Assembly: GCA_030141605.1 (NCBI GenBank)
Contig: JAQGDQ010000094.1
Location: 496,001 to 560,000 of the forward strand
Reading direction: 5' to 3'
From: Tubiluchus corallicola
Lineage: Eukaryota; Priapulida; Priapulimorpha; Priapulimorphida; Tubiluchidae
Length of the DNA: 64,000 nt
In this document: positions 1 to 12,429 of the stretch, piece after piece
Position numbering within the stretch: the stretch's first letter is position 1
How the letters are laid out: every line of letters starts with the position of its first letter
Notes under the pieces: model-generated
What the model was told of the DNA's origin: nothing
Database searches by the model: none
What the model saw: only the letters and a program-made list of their open reading frames with translations
Program-made: the position numbers and the translations under genes

Positions 1-185
1 AATGCCAGCACTAAAAGTACTATGATGTGGATGAAGTAATACCATGTTTTTTTAGTTAAAGTAAAATACTTGCAGAAATATCTCTTTTGTTCTGTTCGTT
101 ATTGAAATATATCTAATTTGTTTTTTGTGATTCTCACCTAATAAGAGTTTAATCCTGTAAACACAGGAAAGCAATATTAAATTAG

Positions 186-288
186 AGTCTGAAAAACTGT
201 GCATTTCCACTGGGATGCAAACACAAGACCTGCTTTATAGGCAGCTATGCTAATCATTACACTACAGTGGTACCCGACTTTTCAGACT
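186..288 (-). repeat. tRNA-derived SINE fragment inside 10-bp inverted repeats
   Basis: On the minus strand a tRNA-like segment runs from about 272 to 205. It has an A-box-like stretch (266-255) and a B-box-like stretch (223-211, resembling GTTTGCATCCC) at tRNA spacing, with a potential anticodon arm between them. It is bracketed by a perfect 10-bp inverted repeat, AGTCTGAAAA at 186-195 and TTTTCAGACT at 279-288. It lies in an intron of the phosphatase gene, upstream of the exon at 424. I read it as a tRNA-derived SINE head or tRNA pseudogene, not a working tRNA, because the acceptor stem and consensus bases are imperfect. Confidence 0.5.
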
Positions 289-423
289 GGGAAATTTACT
301 CTACTAGTCACTAGAGGACTAACAGCAGGAATCACAGTCCACACTTGTATTAAAACGTAATATAACATATTGTAACAATATGTAGTTTGAAAATTTTCAC
401 TATCTGCATATTTCCCATCTCAG

Positions 424-3259
424 GTATACATCGGCTGCTCAGGATTTAGCTATGCATGCTCGAGGTCTGCTACAAGAAAAATCCAACTGGAAGACGCGGG
501 ATGACAAACCAGCTTCAGGTGATGACATCACAGTGTTTATAGTTCCACTGAGCTTTCACAAAGAACCGGCAAAAACCACCGTACCAACAAGTGCCTCTGT
601 ACTTTCTAAGTAAGTTGGACTTTATGAGGACTATGGTAGAGCCTTTTTCTTCTTGTGTTTACGTCGTTCATGCACTTTCAGCTTAGGGCTACTTTATTTG
701 AATTTACTGTCAAACAGTCAACTGATAAGACACACATCTGCAAGAACTGAACTGTGTTAATACAGGCTATGCTGTCTTCAGACAAGCTTTATGCCCAGTT
801 GACTTGTGCACAAATAAACATTCTCGTTTTACAATAACTAATTAGAAATGAAGCAGTCAAAAATACGAAACCTAATGCAATGATGTTCTTCATCAATTTC
901 CAAAAACAAATCTAATTTGAGTCTCACATCTCTAGTCTTCAAGATCGATTTGAATCTAAATTTTTAATTCATCTAATTTTCAAAATTTGCTGAATTTGAA
1001 TCTTGTTAGATGTGGAATTTGAATCATAAGAATTTCATATAAATAACAGTTTTAAACAGACTGTTCAAAAGACTGTTGAAAAAATTATGTAAAAATCATT
1101 GACATTACAATTTCTTCTGCAATGATTACTCCTGGATGAGTTACAAAACAGTCTGACATCAATCCAAACTGAACTGTTGTCTTGAAAATTTTCTTCACTC
1201 CTAGTAGTCTTACTACAGCATCACCAGCATTTTTATGACAGTATTTCCTAAAATCGAGCTAATAACTCATTTTTCCTATCTACATCACAAATGTGTTACT
1301 AGAATAGTGGGTTATATATTACAGTAAGTGCTCACTTAAAGACACTAATGCATGCCAGCAAAACACGATGTTAAGGGGAACATCATTATATGAAACAATG
1401 CATTCCATAGAAAACAACGTAAAAGCTTTCAGTTGTGTTCCTCACCCAAAGTTCAATAATGCTTGGTTTAGCAAGAGCGGTCACTAAGTTGCATTGCAGG
1501 ACAAAAAATCAATAATGCTTAGCTATGTAAAGCTTTCATTTGCTTTGCCCAACAAAAATCAATAGTACTTCGGCATAAATCAAACACTTCATGGATTTTA
1601 TCCTTTATTACTGACAATTTTTAACTAAAAGTTAAATTGTTAAAGTTAAAGAGAGAACTGAAGTTTGCAGTGAAAATTCAATCTTTCATGCATGCATCTT
1701 ACTCTGATTGATCCCCTTATGCTATTTGTTCCTCCTTTTTTCATATCATGCATAGTCTCCATGTTTTTTCTGTTAAAGCTTTTTTTCAACACTGTAAGGC
1801 ATTAGCAACACAATGTCTCACTTCTGAGCTTCGCTCTGTTTCTGGATTATTTTCTCAAAAAAATTTCAAATCCAGCACCATACCGTGTTTTAAAAGCTTC
1901 TTGCAGATGTCTAACTCTAGCCATTTTTGTTTTGCACTCCTGAGAAGTATTTCTAGTATAGCTTTTCCAGCAACATAAATGCAAATGAGGTGAAGGTAGC
2001 TATAATTAACCAAGTAATGTAACATCAATCAGCGCTATCAATTAGCGAGTAATCAGCAAGGAGTCAACGATGCCTGCTAGGTAGGGCAAATTGTCGAATT
2101 GTACTAAGGTGGTTTCTGTTAATAGGGCTTCTCTGTGAAATGCGAGTGCAGTAACTAAAATTTCAGTGCTTGAAGGCCAAAAAATTGTCGTTAAGATGAA
2201 ATGTTCGTCGTTGAGTAATAAAAGTTGTCAAAAGGTCAGCTTCGTTAAACAAAAAGTCGCTAGGTGAGGTGTCATCAGGCAAGGACTTACTGTATCTAAT
2301 ATTTGAAATAATTGAGAATCTGCATATTATTTGCAGAATAGTATAGTATGCTATGTTTTAGGTCTAGTTCTGGTGTACCAAAGGACTGGATGTCTCCCGT
2401 TATGGCAGCTATTGAAAGTGAGGAGGGTCTGTATGCATCGGGTGACTCAGGGATTGCTGAAAATGATGACTTTAATCCTGCTGAATATCGAGAAAATTTT
2501 CAAAATCGCCTACAGAATGATGATAGTCTTCTTGACTACAGCTTGCGTAAAACATTGGGCGCAACTTCAGAGACTTCCAATAACTCAGAAACGGATATTA
2601 ATGCCCGCACACCAGAAAGTACCGACCTTGGAGTTGCCTCAGATGTTGGCGCAGAAGAAGCATGGCATGATTTCGAGGATGGATTGTCAGAATCAAAGGG
2701 ACCTGACTCATTTGAGATTGCTTTTCGATTACGCAATGCTTCTATGGTGGCTTCACTACAGGAAGATCAAATTACCAAGGACATTTTGTCTTCAGGAACT
2801 GAAACTAGAGGTGCTCTAAATACTAATGAGGAAAAAGGATTTAATTGTGAAACTAGCCAAAAATTAGAGTTTGACATAAGCAATGAAGCCAGTGAGAAGG
2901 CACATTCTGGTGCAAGCCAAGAAGCGTGTGACAAACTAGAATGTGGCATGACTGATGGAGACACGGAGAAATCACAACATGGTGTAAGTGAAAAAACTCC
3001 TTATGATGAAACCAGTAAACAATCAGGCAACGATGTGAGTAAAGAAGCCAGTGAAAAGCTTGATTATGATGTGAACAGGGAAGCCAGTGAAAAGCCTGAT
3101 TGTGATGTAAGCAAAGAAGCCATTGAAGAACCTGTTCATGATGTAAGCAAAAAAGCCAGTGAAAATCCTGATATTGATGTAATCAACAAAGCCAGCAAGA
3201 AAACAAATTTTGAAGAGCTAGAACATAGTGATTCAGATTTGGAAGAAGGTTATGTGTAA
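424..3259 (+). CDS. PPM1H/J-type PP2C protein phosphatase, last two coding exons
   Basis: These are two exons of a gene that starts left of the window. Exon 424-609 follows a CAG acceptor, enters with one base of a split codon, and ends AA before GTAAGT. It encodes the end of a metal-dependent Ser/Thr phosphatase (PP2C) domain. The AAQDLAMHARGLL stretch and the SGDDITVFIVPL metal-site motif match the PPM1H/PPM1J/PPM1M group, where the final acidic motif is DD(I)S/T. Exon 2362-3259 follows a TTTTAG acceptor, rejoins in phase (AA+G = Lys) and ends with TAA at 3257-3259. The nearer CAG acceptor at 2334-2336 would give an immediate stop. The second exon codes about 298 residues rich in Asp, Glu, Lys and Ser, with 12-residue repeats (2885-3202). 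Vertebrate PPM1H/J end within about ten residues of the VIPL-like motif, so this tail is unusual. No membrane segment is visible. Family assignment is good; the exact paralogue is uncertain. Confidence 0.8.
610..2361 (+). other. Intron of the phosphatase gene
   Basis: This 1,752-bp intron runs from GTAAGT to TTTTAG. It is AT-rich. I see no exon, conserved protein piece or clear transposon inside it. A 76-residue open frame at 1748-1978 has no recognisable features and I regard it as chance. Confidence 0.7.
2885..3202 (+). repeat. Coding 36-bp (12-residue) tandem repeat
   Basis: The phosphatase C-terminal exon contains degenerate 12-residue units of the form (E/K)AS(E/K)(K/N)xDxDVxK. Clear units start at 3008, 3044, 3080, 3116 and 3152, with a partial unit at 3188. 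Older units begin at 2885, 2921 and 2957, followed by a 5-residue phase slip. Units 3044-3187 are the most alike. The repeat is strongly charged and probably disordered. It looks like expansion of a 36-bp coding minisatellite. Confidence 0.75.
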
Positions 3260-3544
3260 AGGTTTAGAAGGAATATTAAAAGATTTTAATACTTAAAATG
3301 TAAGCAATTTGGCCTGATTTTCCCCCTAATGCAAAACGAATGCTGCTTGACTTTGTCATCTATAATTACTACGTATAATTATTGATATGTATTTGATGTA
3401 CTGTAGCAGTCATAATCCTCTTTTTCCAAATCCTTATAAATAACCTGTACAAACTTTTGTGTTTCAATAATGACTCAGTTTGCTTTTTTAACTAATTTTT
3501 CTCATTGATGCAGAATCAAAATGTACGTTAATTTATTTTTTCAT

Positions 3545-3615
3545 ATGTATATATATATATGTATTCTATATTATATTATATTTTATTATATTATGTTATA
3601 GTATATTATATTATC
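3545..3615. repeat. TA-rich microsatellite
   Basis: A run of (TA)n followed by degenerate (TTATA)n units, almost pure A+T. It may vary in length between alleles. Confidence 0.8.
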
Positions 3616-4265
3616 GTGTTTAGTTTCTTCACTTGTAAAAGTTTTGTCTTAGCAGTGACCCCCACCTGTAATTTAAATTTTTTATTGTAACCTTTTTTCT
3701 GTAAATATTAAAATAATTGCCCTGTCATGTTCTTTTTGAGTGAATTAACATGCTTGCAAGATGTTTCATCGATGTATGCATGCAGCATTGTTAGTTGCAA
3801 CATAATGTCTTGCCATAGTCTGTAACTTTTATGCTTTAGTATGTCTAGTTGTAGTCAGGGATGCGAGGATCTATTAATTTCCCAATCCGCAATAAATTTG
3901 GTCCACAAAGATAAAATCTGCAGTCCACTAAAAATCCACATTTTCTTATTAACAGCGATCCGCAAACACTCTATACTAAATTTCTTAAAATCTATGATCC
4001 GTCCTGATCCGTAAGGCTTCCGATCCGCATCCTGCTTACATGTCTATTTTAATTCACTTCCACATAATAATCTGCATGTTCAGCAAACCTTGGTTTAAAT
4101 AAATAAAAATATTTTAAATCAGTGGAAATCGCACCTTGTTGCAGTGTGTCCACTGGGTGGTTCATTTTCATTGATTAATTGCAATTGTAAAAAGGAATAT
4201 TAGAATATTCTTTATCTGATGTTATTGATTTCACATTAGTATTTTTAGAGCAAATAAAAGATTTT

Positions 4266-4318
4266 ACTACTACTGCTGCTGCTGTTGCTACTAATGCTAC
4301 TGCTACTAGTATAGTAGT
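4266..4318. repeat. Trinucleotide repeat (TAC/TGC)n
   Basis: Consecutive TAC, TGC and related triplets with interruptions. It is intergenic, with no open reading context. Confidence 0.7.
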
Positions 4319-6253
4319 ACATTAGTTTAATGATTAATGAAGCTAATTATTATTTTTATTTCATTGTTATTCAACTTGGTAACTTGTGATGAGTGTCAGT
4401 CTGCTATTTTCTTCCTGCAATGCTCACATTATTATCTAATGTGTATTAACATTAATGAAAATTAAAATCCGCAAAGATCACCAAATTTTTAATCCGCATT
4501 TGGTCCGTATAATTCCTTATCTTTAATAGTAAATCCACAATCCGATCGGATCCTCAAAAAATCTTGCGAATCTTGCTGTCATCCAGTCCGCAAGATCACG
4601 TTCCGCTCATCAGTGGTTCTTTATTCACTTCTACGAACATAGTGCTAACTGAGAACGGGTTTGTGCATGTCTAGAATTATTATATGCCTGTTTTACCAAT
4701 GATGCTACCACTGATACTTCCATGCTTAAACACACACTTGAGTGTCCTGCCCTATCTCGCCTTCATTTGTAAAGTTCATTTGCAATATACAAGTGCAATG
4801 AATTGTTGTTGTTGCAATAAACACAATTACATATTTTGGTGCTGTCATTAAACAATTTGAAACCTTGTATTCACTTTTATCTCAGACTTTCAGCCTCTCT
4901 GCCTTCTATGTGCCAAACACTTTAATTAATTAGATTTTATTCAAGCTTTATTAAAACAAATGAGGCAATGAGCAGTCAATGGCTTTAAAGCTGAAGTTCA
5001 CCTGCATAAAGCATTTTAATTTACCTTTATTAACAATATTACATATAAGCAGATATATTTAATAGATAACAGTTTTTGAGTTATCAGTCTAATAATCTGT
5101 CTGCATGACTAATAGACCTATACAATATTAGTGCTTTATATTTGTGTGATTGATATTTGTAATTGTTGTTCAGATGAGTAATAATCATTTTAATGATTTT
5201 ATTAGCTGGGAAATTTTCTAACAAATGTTGTGGTCATTTACAGTTGGTATATTCTATTGTAATTGTTCATTTTATTATGATAATTGATATATTATACAAC
5301 AGTCATATTTTTCAAATCCAACCACTCTGCTTACTAAAATAATAATATTGTAAATTTTCAGTTTTTTTAAATATATTTTGGTGTTTTCCTGTATCGTGTT
5401 AATAAGAACATAAAGACAAAAATTAATTACTGCTTCCAATTAACATGGAACATAGAACATTTATTGTCTCCAACGTTTGTCCACTATAACAACAGCGTTT
5501 TCAGTAAGTGTTGCTTAAATATTAGGTAATTGCAATCATGTAGCAGGCAGGGAGGGACCAAAGGGTCATCTAGTCATATTGATAGGTTTGACAAAATTAA
5601 AAATAAATTTATTATTGCTTCAATTACAACCACCTATATAAGTTAACTCGTTGATTAACTAAGTAGCCTAATTACAGTTTTCAAGTTGTAAATCTTTTTG
5701 CAGTTTGCTGACTGATACAAATTAGGATTAAGAATTACTTGAAAGTTTTTCGACATCCTTGCAGCATAAAAAATATTCACTCAGTCCTTAAATAAAGCCT
5801 ACTGTAAGTGTACATAATTATATACACTTAGTCCTTGGTTTTTCAAGTAGTTAGAGTGCCGTAAAAAAGGGCAATATATTTTTTATTTTTATAAAATTAA
5901 TTATTTTGTGATCGTTGCACATGTATTTTAGCCATACAAAATAATCTTTTTGCAGCGGGTAGAGGACACAAGACTACTGTGATTTCCATGAAAAGCAAAA
6001 TACTTTTCGTTTTCTCCAAGAGGTGGCACGACAAGAAAAACTTTGATCATGTTCACTTGTTTCATTAACAGGTAGCCAGTTAGCCACTAGCCAGGTAAGG
6101 AAAGTTCGTAAGCAGTACGGAATCGGTTGCGTTTGTCGAAGATTTCGGAATTTCTGTGTAAGTGTATTGTATTTTCAAGGAATTCAGAATTATAATATTT
6201 GTGACAGATCATTACTAACGACGATCAAATCTCCAAAGAATTGATAATTGTCT

Positions 6254-6716
6254 GATTTGGGTTACACACCAAATGGTATTTGGGCTAAGTGGTTGGAGAA
6301 AGTTCAGCGTGATCCGGCACTGTCAGAATTTGATAAGTACTGTATGCTAATATCATCTTATTGTTTTTACTTATAATAAGTTATCATAAATTGTATTAAA
6401 TGCTGATAACAATCTGATAATTAGGCTTATGCTGTTTTATTGACTGAAATCCTGCTTAGAATGTGCACATGAGTGTCACTGTGTGATGGATATTTTTTGA
6501 CTACTGCCTCTTCAGTACTTGCTATAAATTTGTTATTTTTGTGCGCCTTCTGCGCTCTTCTCCAAGACTAGTGTATTAAATTTTCGTGGTATTATCTTCA
6601 AGTTTGGGAAAACACTGCTGGATTTAGCTGAAAAGATGCCTTGGGCTATTCAACTAATTGAAGAGGGCCCCACCAGCCGTATTCAACCTCGTTTCCCTGA
6701 CTCTGAAAACAAGTAA
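6254..6716 (+). pseudogene. Two exon-like segments of an unrecognised protein
   Basis: 6254-6337 reads as a peptide containing GYTPNGIWAKWLEKV and ending LSEFDK. 6603-6716 continues FGKTLLDLAEKMPW and ends PDSENK then TAA. Both have protein-like composition and no stops, and would read as one protein if joined. However, GT-AG splicing between them does not keep frame (AAG occurs at both edges). The first piece also has an in-frame TAA just upstream with no acceptor or ATG after it. It may be a decayed gene, a transposon fragment, or a gene with splice sites I misplace. I do not recognise the family. Confidence 0.3.
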
Positions 6717-9700
6717 AGGTTCAAACAAAAATTAAGCTGAGGGTAATGATAGATGTTTAGTAAAATAACACAATTCACAGTTCTTTCTAACAGAGTTCCT
6801 CCTCAAAAGAGTACAAGATGGTATTGCTAAATGCTGTAGTGAATGCATGAATGCCAAACGAAACACTTTGTTTTGCAAAAACTGAACTTTGCGAATATTT
6901 TAAAGCAGAAATTAGCGGAAATTAAAAAAATGAAATTATAAGTTTACTTTTATATTCTTTGAAGCCCTTGAACTTGCAAATTTTATTCCTGGGAAGTGTT
7001 ACTAAAGATGATAATGACTACGTGACAGTGACAGTGTGACACTTTTAGATTCTATTTTAAGTTTGTCATTATGTGCAGTTTGAAGAAAATTGAGAAATTT
7101 CTTACTTGGTAAACAGTCTTCAGGTGATACGTATCAGCCATAATGATCACCTTCTGATGAGTATTCAAAATATATGTCAGAATGAGAACTACCTACTGTC
7201 AGGTTAAAATATTCAAATTTTTCACATCAGTTAAAATTAACCTTCACTGGTTAACTTGTGGGTGGGGTATTAGAAACAAGAAAGCATCCTTAGATTCCTG
7301 ATTCATAGAAAGTAAAGAAAGGTGATTTCTGAAGGAAGATTCTTTTAGAGGTTGGTACATTATAACAACATGTGTAGGGCAGACTTATGAGAGTGTCAAA
7401 AATATTATACACAGACTTTGAGGCCTTAGCCTTCAGCCAGTCTAGCTTGTAGGTGAATTTACCCCTAGACGAAAACCTCAAACTGCTCGGTTAGCTGAAG
7501 AACTTAGGCCTCGTTTAAATGCAAGAAATAGTTTTATTATGTGTTACTGGATAAAGACTTGAAAGGGGTTATGACATGTGGCGACTTCAGTAATGAATGT
7601 TATATTAATTATAAAAAAACAGAATCTTGATGTATGAACAGAATTGAAAGATGTTTATGAAATTTTAGCAAGATCTAGAAAGTTTTATTAAATTGTAAGG
7701 GCTTTTTATAGTTATTAAGTAATTTGCAGCTAATAAATTTGTGTCTAACAGTGGTAATTTTTGTTAGGAGTTGGACATACCAATCAGTAAAGCCAGTTTC
7801 TTGAAAAGTAATAGACATACTAACATAGCCACTCGCTTCTAAAACTATATATTATGTGTAAAGCTTCAATAGATATTATCACACCACTTTCAATTTCGGC
7901 TCTCTAAATGTACTTGGAGATAAAATTTTTTATCTCTACCACGCGCTACCAAAATCTCAGCTTTTGCCAAAAAAAAAAACAAACACTGCTGTGCCAAGTA
8001 GATACTGTAACTGTGGCTGAAAAGTTTTTGATTAAATTTCTGATTAAAAAATAGGCACCCAGCTTGTGAAGCAATACGTATGCGTATATATATATATATT
8101 GTAACAAATTTTGTGTATATATACTGCTGTTGCTATTGCCGCTGCTGCCACCACTACTATTAGCATGACAACGTATGTATTACACATACAGTATGTATGC
8201 AATATATCTTTGAGTTGTGAAGATTTCACAAATTTATTTGTTTTCATTTGAAATTAACCAAAGTTCTCAAGAGGTCTTTATTAATTTTATCATTAAGTTT
8301 TTTGGAGAAAACCTGGGATGAAAACATGACAAAAACGATGAATTTAAATAAATTGAAAAAATGACTAATACCTTTCTGCTGGTTGATTGGCATTGTATTA
8401 CTTGCTTCTTATTTTGATCATTCTACTTGGTTTGTTGGTAATCATTTGAGGTCTGTCATATTCTAATAATAATTCTACCATCATACTGTTTAGGATGCTT
8501 TCTTGTGTACTTGATGAAACTGATAAGAATTTCCACAGGTGTTTAACTAGATGATTGATTTACACATAACAACAGCTTTGAGCCAAATTACAAAATTACC
8601 TTGTGAATAGTGGGTTTGGAAACATCTCCATGTCTATTAGGTTTTGCTATTTATGTCAGTTGTAGAATAGCTCTGCGTATCACTGGCTAGCCAAAAGGAC
8701 TGTTGCTTCCTGGGTCGAAATGAAGTATTGCTTGTGAGTACCATTTATGTTAGTAAGAATTTGTTGTCTGAAACAGCATCCACAGCAGTCGCAGATCTAT
8801 TCAATAACCTGCCTCGACATTGCACAATTTGATTGATAAGCACTTAGCAAGTATGAAGTACACACTTTTTGATTGTATTTTTTCTTTTTTGTCTTAAAAT
8901 TGAATGTATTTTAAGTGAGTTCAAACTGGTAATGGTCTAATATACTGTTTGCTCTATAAAAACACATCTATAGCCACAATGTTTACTCATATTGTGTATG
9001 AAAAAACTATATGTGCAAACCCAAAATTATTCACCGAGCTTTCAGTTTTCATTATTCTGCTTAGTGATAGTGAAATTCTAGTGGATTCTCTATATTCCTT
9101 TTAGACTTTCAATTCCCTTATGAGGGATATTAAATGAGGGTGTTAAACCGTAAGATTTGTTTCATAATTTATTGCATGATTAAACAAAGCTTGATTGTTG
9201 TTTTTCTTCATTATTAGCAATAGATAATACAAAACTCGGTTAAGAGTTAATCTGGATTTAGTGCTCAATCGCTCGTAATAAATGTTATATTTATTGTCAG
9301 ATGTGATCAAAAGTTGGTAATATAATTTTCAACTGTAGCTCAGGTTGCTAAGCCTTTCTTACATTTCCTAGTTGTGTAGCTATATAACCTAGTTTCGTTG
9401 TTGTCCGGTCATTGATTTTTTATATACAAGCATCAATAAAACTAACCTAGTCTGATCACTATCGATGTATCAATTATGGCCGTTCATAAATGCTGTAAAG
9501 GGCAATATCCTTTGTGCACGGGAGACATGATTGGGGGGTAATTACGCTCGTAGAAACAGCTGACATGGTGTTAGTGATCCCATAATTACCCGTTTGCATT
9601 CTTCACTGGGTAAAACATTGATAAGTTTAGGTGAACCTTGTTATTTTCGCCTTCCAATCTTAAGCTTGGACAAGCGGCGACATTTTGCAAAAAGTCTAAA

Positions 9701-10299
9701 TTTGTTGTGTTAGAAGGCCATCAAAAACAAGAAATTTTGATGATCATATCTATATCTGCGCGTGAGATAGATTTCAGAATTTTGTTGTTTACTTACAAAG
9801 ATTTCAAGTCCTCCTACAGTTACTTGTACAGTAGTTTGCGCTATATTGTGTTCATGTTACCGTTAATTTTGATTAACATTGGTTAAGTACTAAGTACAGA
9901 TTTACCAAAACGCAGATGAGTGTCTCGGGGAGAGAGAAAAGATAGGTAATGAGCATGATAAAGGTGGGAGGGAGAGAGTGGGGACGGGTGATTTTGTAAA
10001 AATGTGCAGTTATTTCGTCGTAGTAGTTCAATGTCTAATTGTTTTAATTAATTAAGGATCTTTCGTGTTTTTCTTCAGACGTTTTTCACATAAAATACAG
10101 TCCTTTATTAATCCTAGTACTAACCTTGTTGTTTCGGGCAGTTTATGTAAAAAATGGACATCTAGCTGGAGGCTTTGTTAATTATTTTCTCTTTTGTCTT
10201 GTTTATTCTGACAGTTAGTTTATAATTATTAGTCGCTTTTAACTGCTCTGTAATTAGTAATGTTGGGGATTGTATTTTAACTCAATATTGTTTACAAGT
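6717..10299. other. Intergenic, no gene seen
   Basis: AT-rich sequence with short simple repeats: a TA run followed by mixed CTG/CCG/CAC triplets at about 8075-8160, and a purine-rich stretch at about 9928-9990. Open frames are under 85 residues and look like chance. Confidence 0.5.
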
Positions 10300-10499
10300 G
10301 GAGCTGTGTGTCCAATGCAAAACTGATGCGACTCATGTGGTACCTATCTGAGAGTACCACGACTTGCTGGAATTGGAGGTACTTTTGTTGGTTGGGTTGT
10401 TGAAACGTGCATTTCATTGCTTTTTTGGTCTAAGTTTCACGTTTTGCATACATCTGCTAAACTTGTAAGTACCAAAAGTGTGATAGACTTTTTAATAGA

Positions 10500-11275
10500 G
10501 TAATGTTGGTGACTTTTAATGGTGTATCGAGGTCAAAGGTCATTTGTGAATTTAAAACTGTGGGGTATTAGGCCACCAAAAGTTGAGTAGCTTTAGTGCT
10601 ACAGAGAAGACAGATTATACTGTATACTTTATGATCTTGAATAGCTTGTTTGAGTTAAGTCAGTTAAATGCCGAATGAACACAAATCAGACTTTTTCATC
10701 CACAGGATCAGCCAAAGCCACAGTACTAGGGTTAGGTCCGCTGTGTGGTGTGATTCAAGACCATCTTGCTTTTGTGCGATATCTATCTATGAAAATACCT
10801 CGGCATTACCTTTCATTTGATGTATTACAAGCTACTATTCAACAGAATGTGTGAGCATTTTGTCTGTTTGGCTCCTCAATTTCACTCCTAGCGATGTTCT
10901 GTGTCAACCAATCTGGTCGCAGCTCATATTATTGAATCCATGGCATGATTGTCATTGAGGCCTTTCATTTGATACATTACGACCTACTGTTTTCCCGCAC
11001 TCAGCCGTTCACTAGATTTCAACCTCCTAGCCACATAACCAAAAATTGTAAGAGGAGACCCAGCCTAAAGAGATTATAGGAAACCCACTGCGTGACCTTT
11101 GACCCAGGTGACTGGTCATATACAGACATAAATCCCCCTGTCTGGCGATTGCGCTCTGAGAGCTTCGTGAGCCTTGCCCTCTATGTTTGCGAGTTATTAA
11201 AAGAAACACAAAGGCCGAAGAGTAAATAAGCAAAAAACGTGGTAGGCCGAAGAGTAGATAAGCAAAAAAACGGGG
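10500..11275. repeat. Dispersed repeat A with DR1-like sites; local 32-bp duplication
   Basis: This segment is richer in G+C than its surroundings. It shares blocks with 18.1-18.8 kb, including a block around TTTCATTTGATA followed by TACTACATC/TACGACCT-type sequence, then a cytosine-rich stretch, then TGACCTTTGACCCAG. Two DR1-type direct repeats (AGGTCA spaced by one base) are present: 10530-10542, which is perfect, and 11093-11105 in inverse orientation. At 11210-11275 a unit of about 32 bp containing GGCCGAAGAGTA is duplicated in tandem. No coding potential. Confidence 0.5.
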
Positions 11276-11769
11276 TAAGTCAACAAATTAAAGTACTTTA
11301 AGTAATGCATGATATCACAAGCTGAAGTGTTTCACCTGAGATTCCTGCAATATCCCTTTCATCATGCCGTCTAACTAATTGCAGCTTTAATTATTAACAT
11401 TGCAATGGGAAACTCATTAATTAGTAATCAAGGTTTGTTAACTGAACAACGCCTAATTGATGTGCAATTGCTAAACAATTGTTGTGTTGCTCACACCTAC
11501 GAGGGTTATTAATTACGTGACAGGCTTTAGGTTGAGAGAGAGGCTATGTATCTAGCCCTGAGAAACCATAATAGATTATTAGCTCAACGTTCGGCGCGAG
11601 GTAGGCTTTTATAGTGGTTATCTTTGATTAATATTTCTGGCTTAGTACTAGCGGTTTACTGTGTTTTCACTTCGCGTTGATTTATTTTCAGTGAATAAAA
11701 TTCCAGACCATCCAGCTGATTAGTTATTGCCGGTTTTAATAATGTTTAAACCTTCTAATGACTACCACA

Positions 11770-12370
11770 TAAATTAAAACTTAAAGGAAAGCCAGAACTC
11801 ATCTTAAACTATAGCTCAAAACAATCTACCCTATAATAATAATATTGAAAGGAAACATACTATTTCTTTCAATACTGATTTACGCAAAAGAATTATTACT
11901 ACAGAAACGTAATTTCGCATTCGCGCTGTTAGTTCTTCGTTGTTACTGCTGTTACATGCATTTCGCAATTCGCTAATTACATCGGAAGAGCGCCTCTCAG
12001 TTCAAATGTGTTCAATTTTGACGTAGTGCAGACGTCCGAGAGCTACTGGCAAACTAGAAATTTGAATTTAAAACTTAAAATTTGCTGAGTTTTTGTGTAT
12101 CACGCTGAATGTTGTACAGTAACACTGTACTTCAATTTTCGCTTTCGCAAACAGGTGCACCACGCTCGTGAAATGTTTTTGTGCTGTTGAAAATTATGTT
12201 CAGTTGTGATGTCATCACTAGTTAGGCTCGCTTGTCGTTAATTAGGTTATAGTCTATTATTTAAGTACCAGAAATACTTTGGTAGTGCTATAGGTCTTAA
12301 AATGTGTACTTTTACCGTACCTCAAAATGGGGTAGGATATATAAATTCACACAGTTTTTCTTTAAATGTA
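11770..12370 (+). repeat. Dispersed repeat family B, copy 1
   Basis: About 560-600 bp that aligns by eye with 33960-34580 and in part with 34590-34960. Shared landmarks in the same order are AGCTCAAAACAAT, a GAATTATTAC block, CCTCTCAGTTCA, TTGTACAGTA, ACTTCAATTTT, and GTGATGTCATCACTAGTT. It does not look coding. It contains the CRE/ATF-like palindrome TGATGTCATCA at 12207-12217. The family is not one I recognise. Confidence 0.65.
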
Positions 12371-12429
12371 AACTTTTGTGGACCATTTGTGGTATTGGAC
12401 TCTGGTTTTTTTATTTATCTATGCGTTTT

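Larger units (their letters stand above)
3260..5929. other. Intergenic, AT-rich, with microsatellites
   Basis: This is the 3' flank of the phosphatase gene. No AATAAA lies close behind the stop codon; a TATTAAA-like signal is at about 3273, and AATAAA occurs from about 3892 onward. Simple repeats are listed separately. Between about 3860 and 4620 the words ATCCGC, GGTCC and GGATC recur many times, which suggests an old, degraded interspersed repeat, but I could not define its ends. No protein-coding signal was found. Confidence 0.5.

Noticed and set aside
2331-2819. 162-residue plus-strand frame overlapping the phosphatase C-terminal exon
   Set aside because: It is in another frame. The 2348/2362 frame continues the conserved phosphatase in phase and carries the repeat units.
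4266-4318. CRISPR-like or regulatory array
   Set aside because: It is a simple trinucleotide microsatellite in a eukaryotic genome.
3860-4620. Fold-back transposon suggested by many ATCCGC words
   Set aside because: The words lie mostly in the same orientation and no terminal repeats or duplications could be defined.
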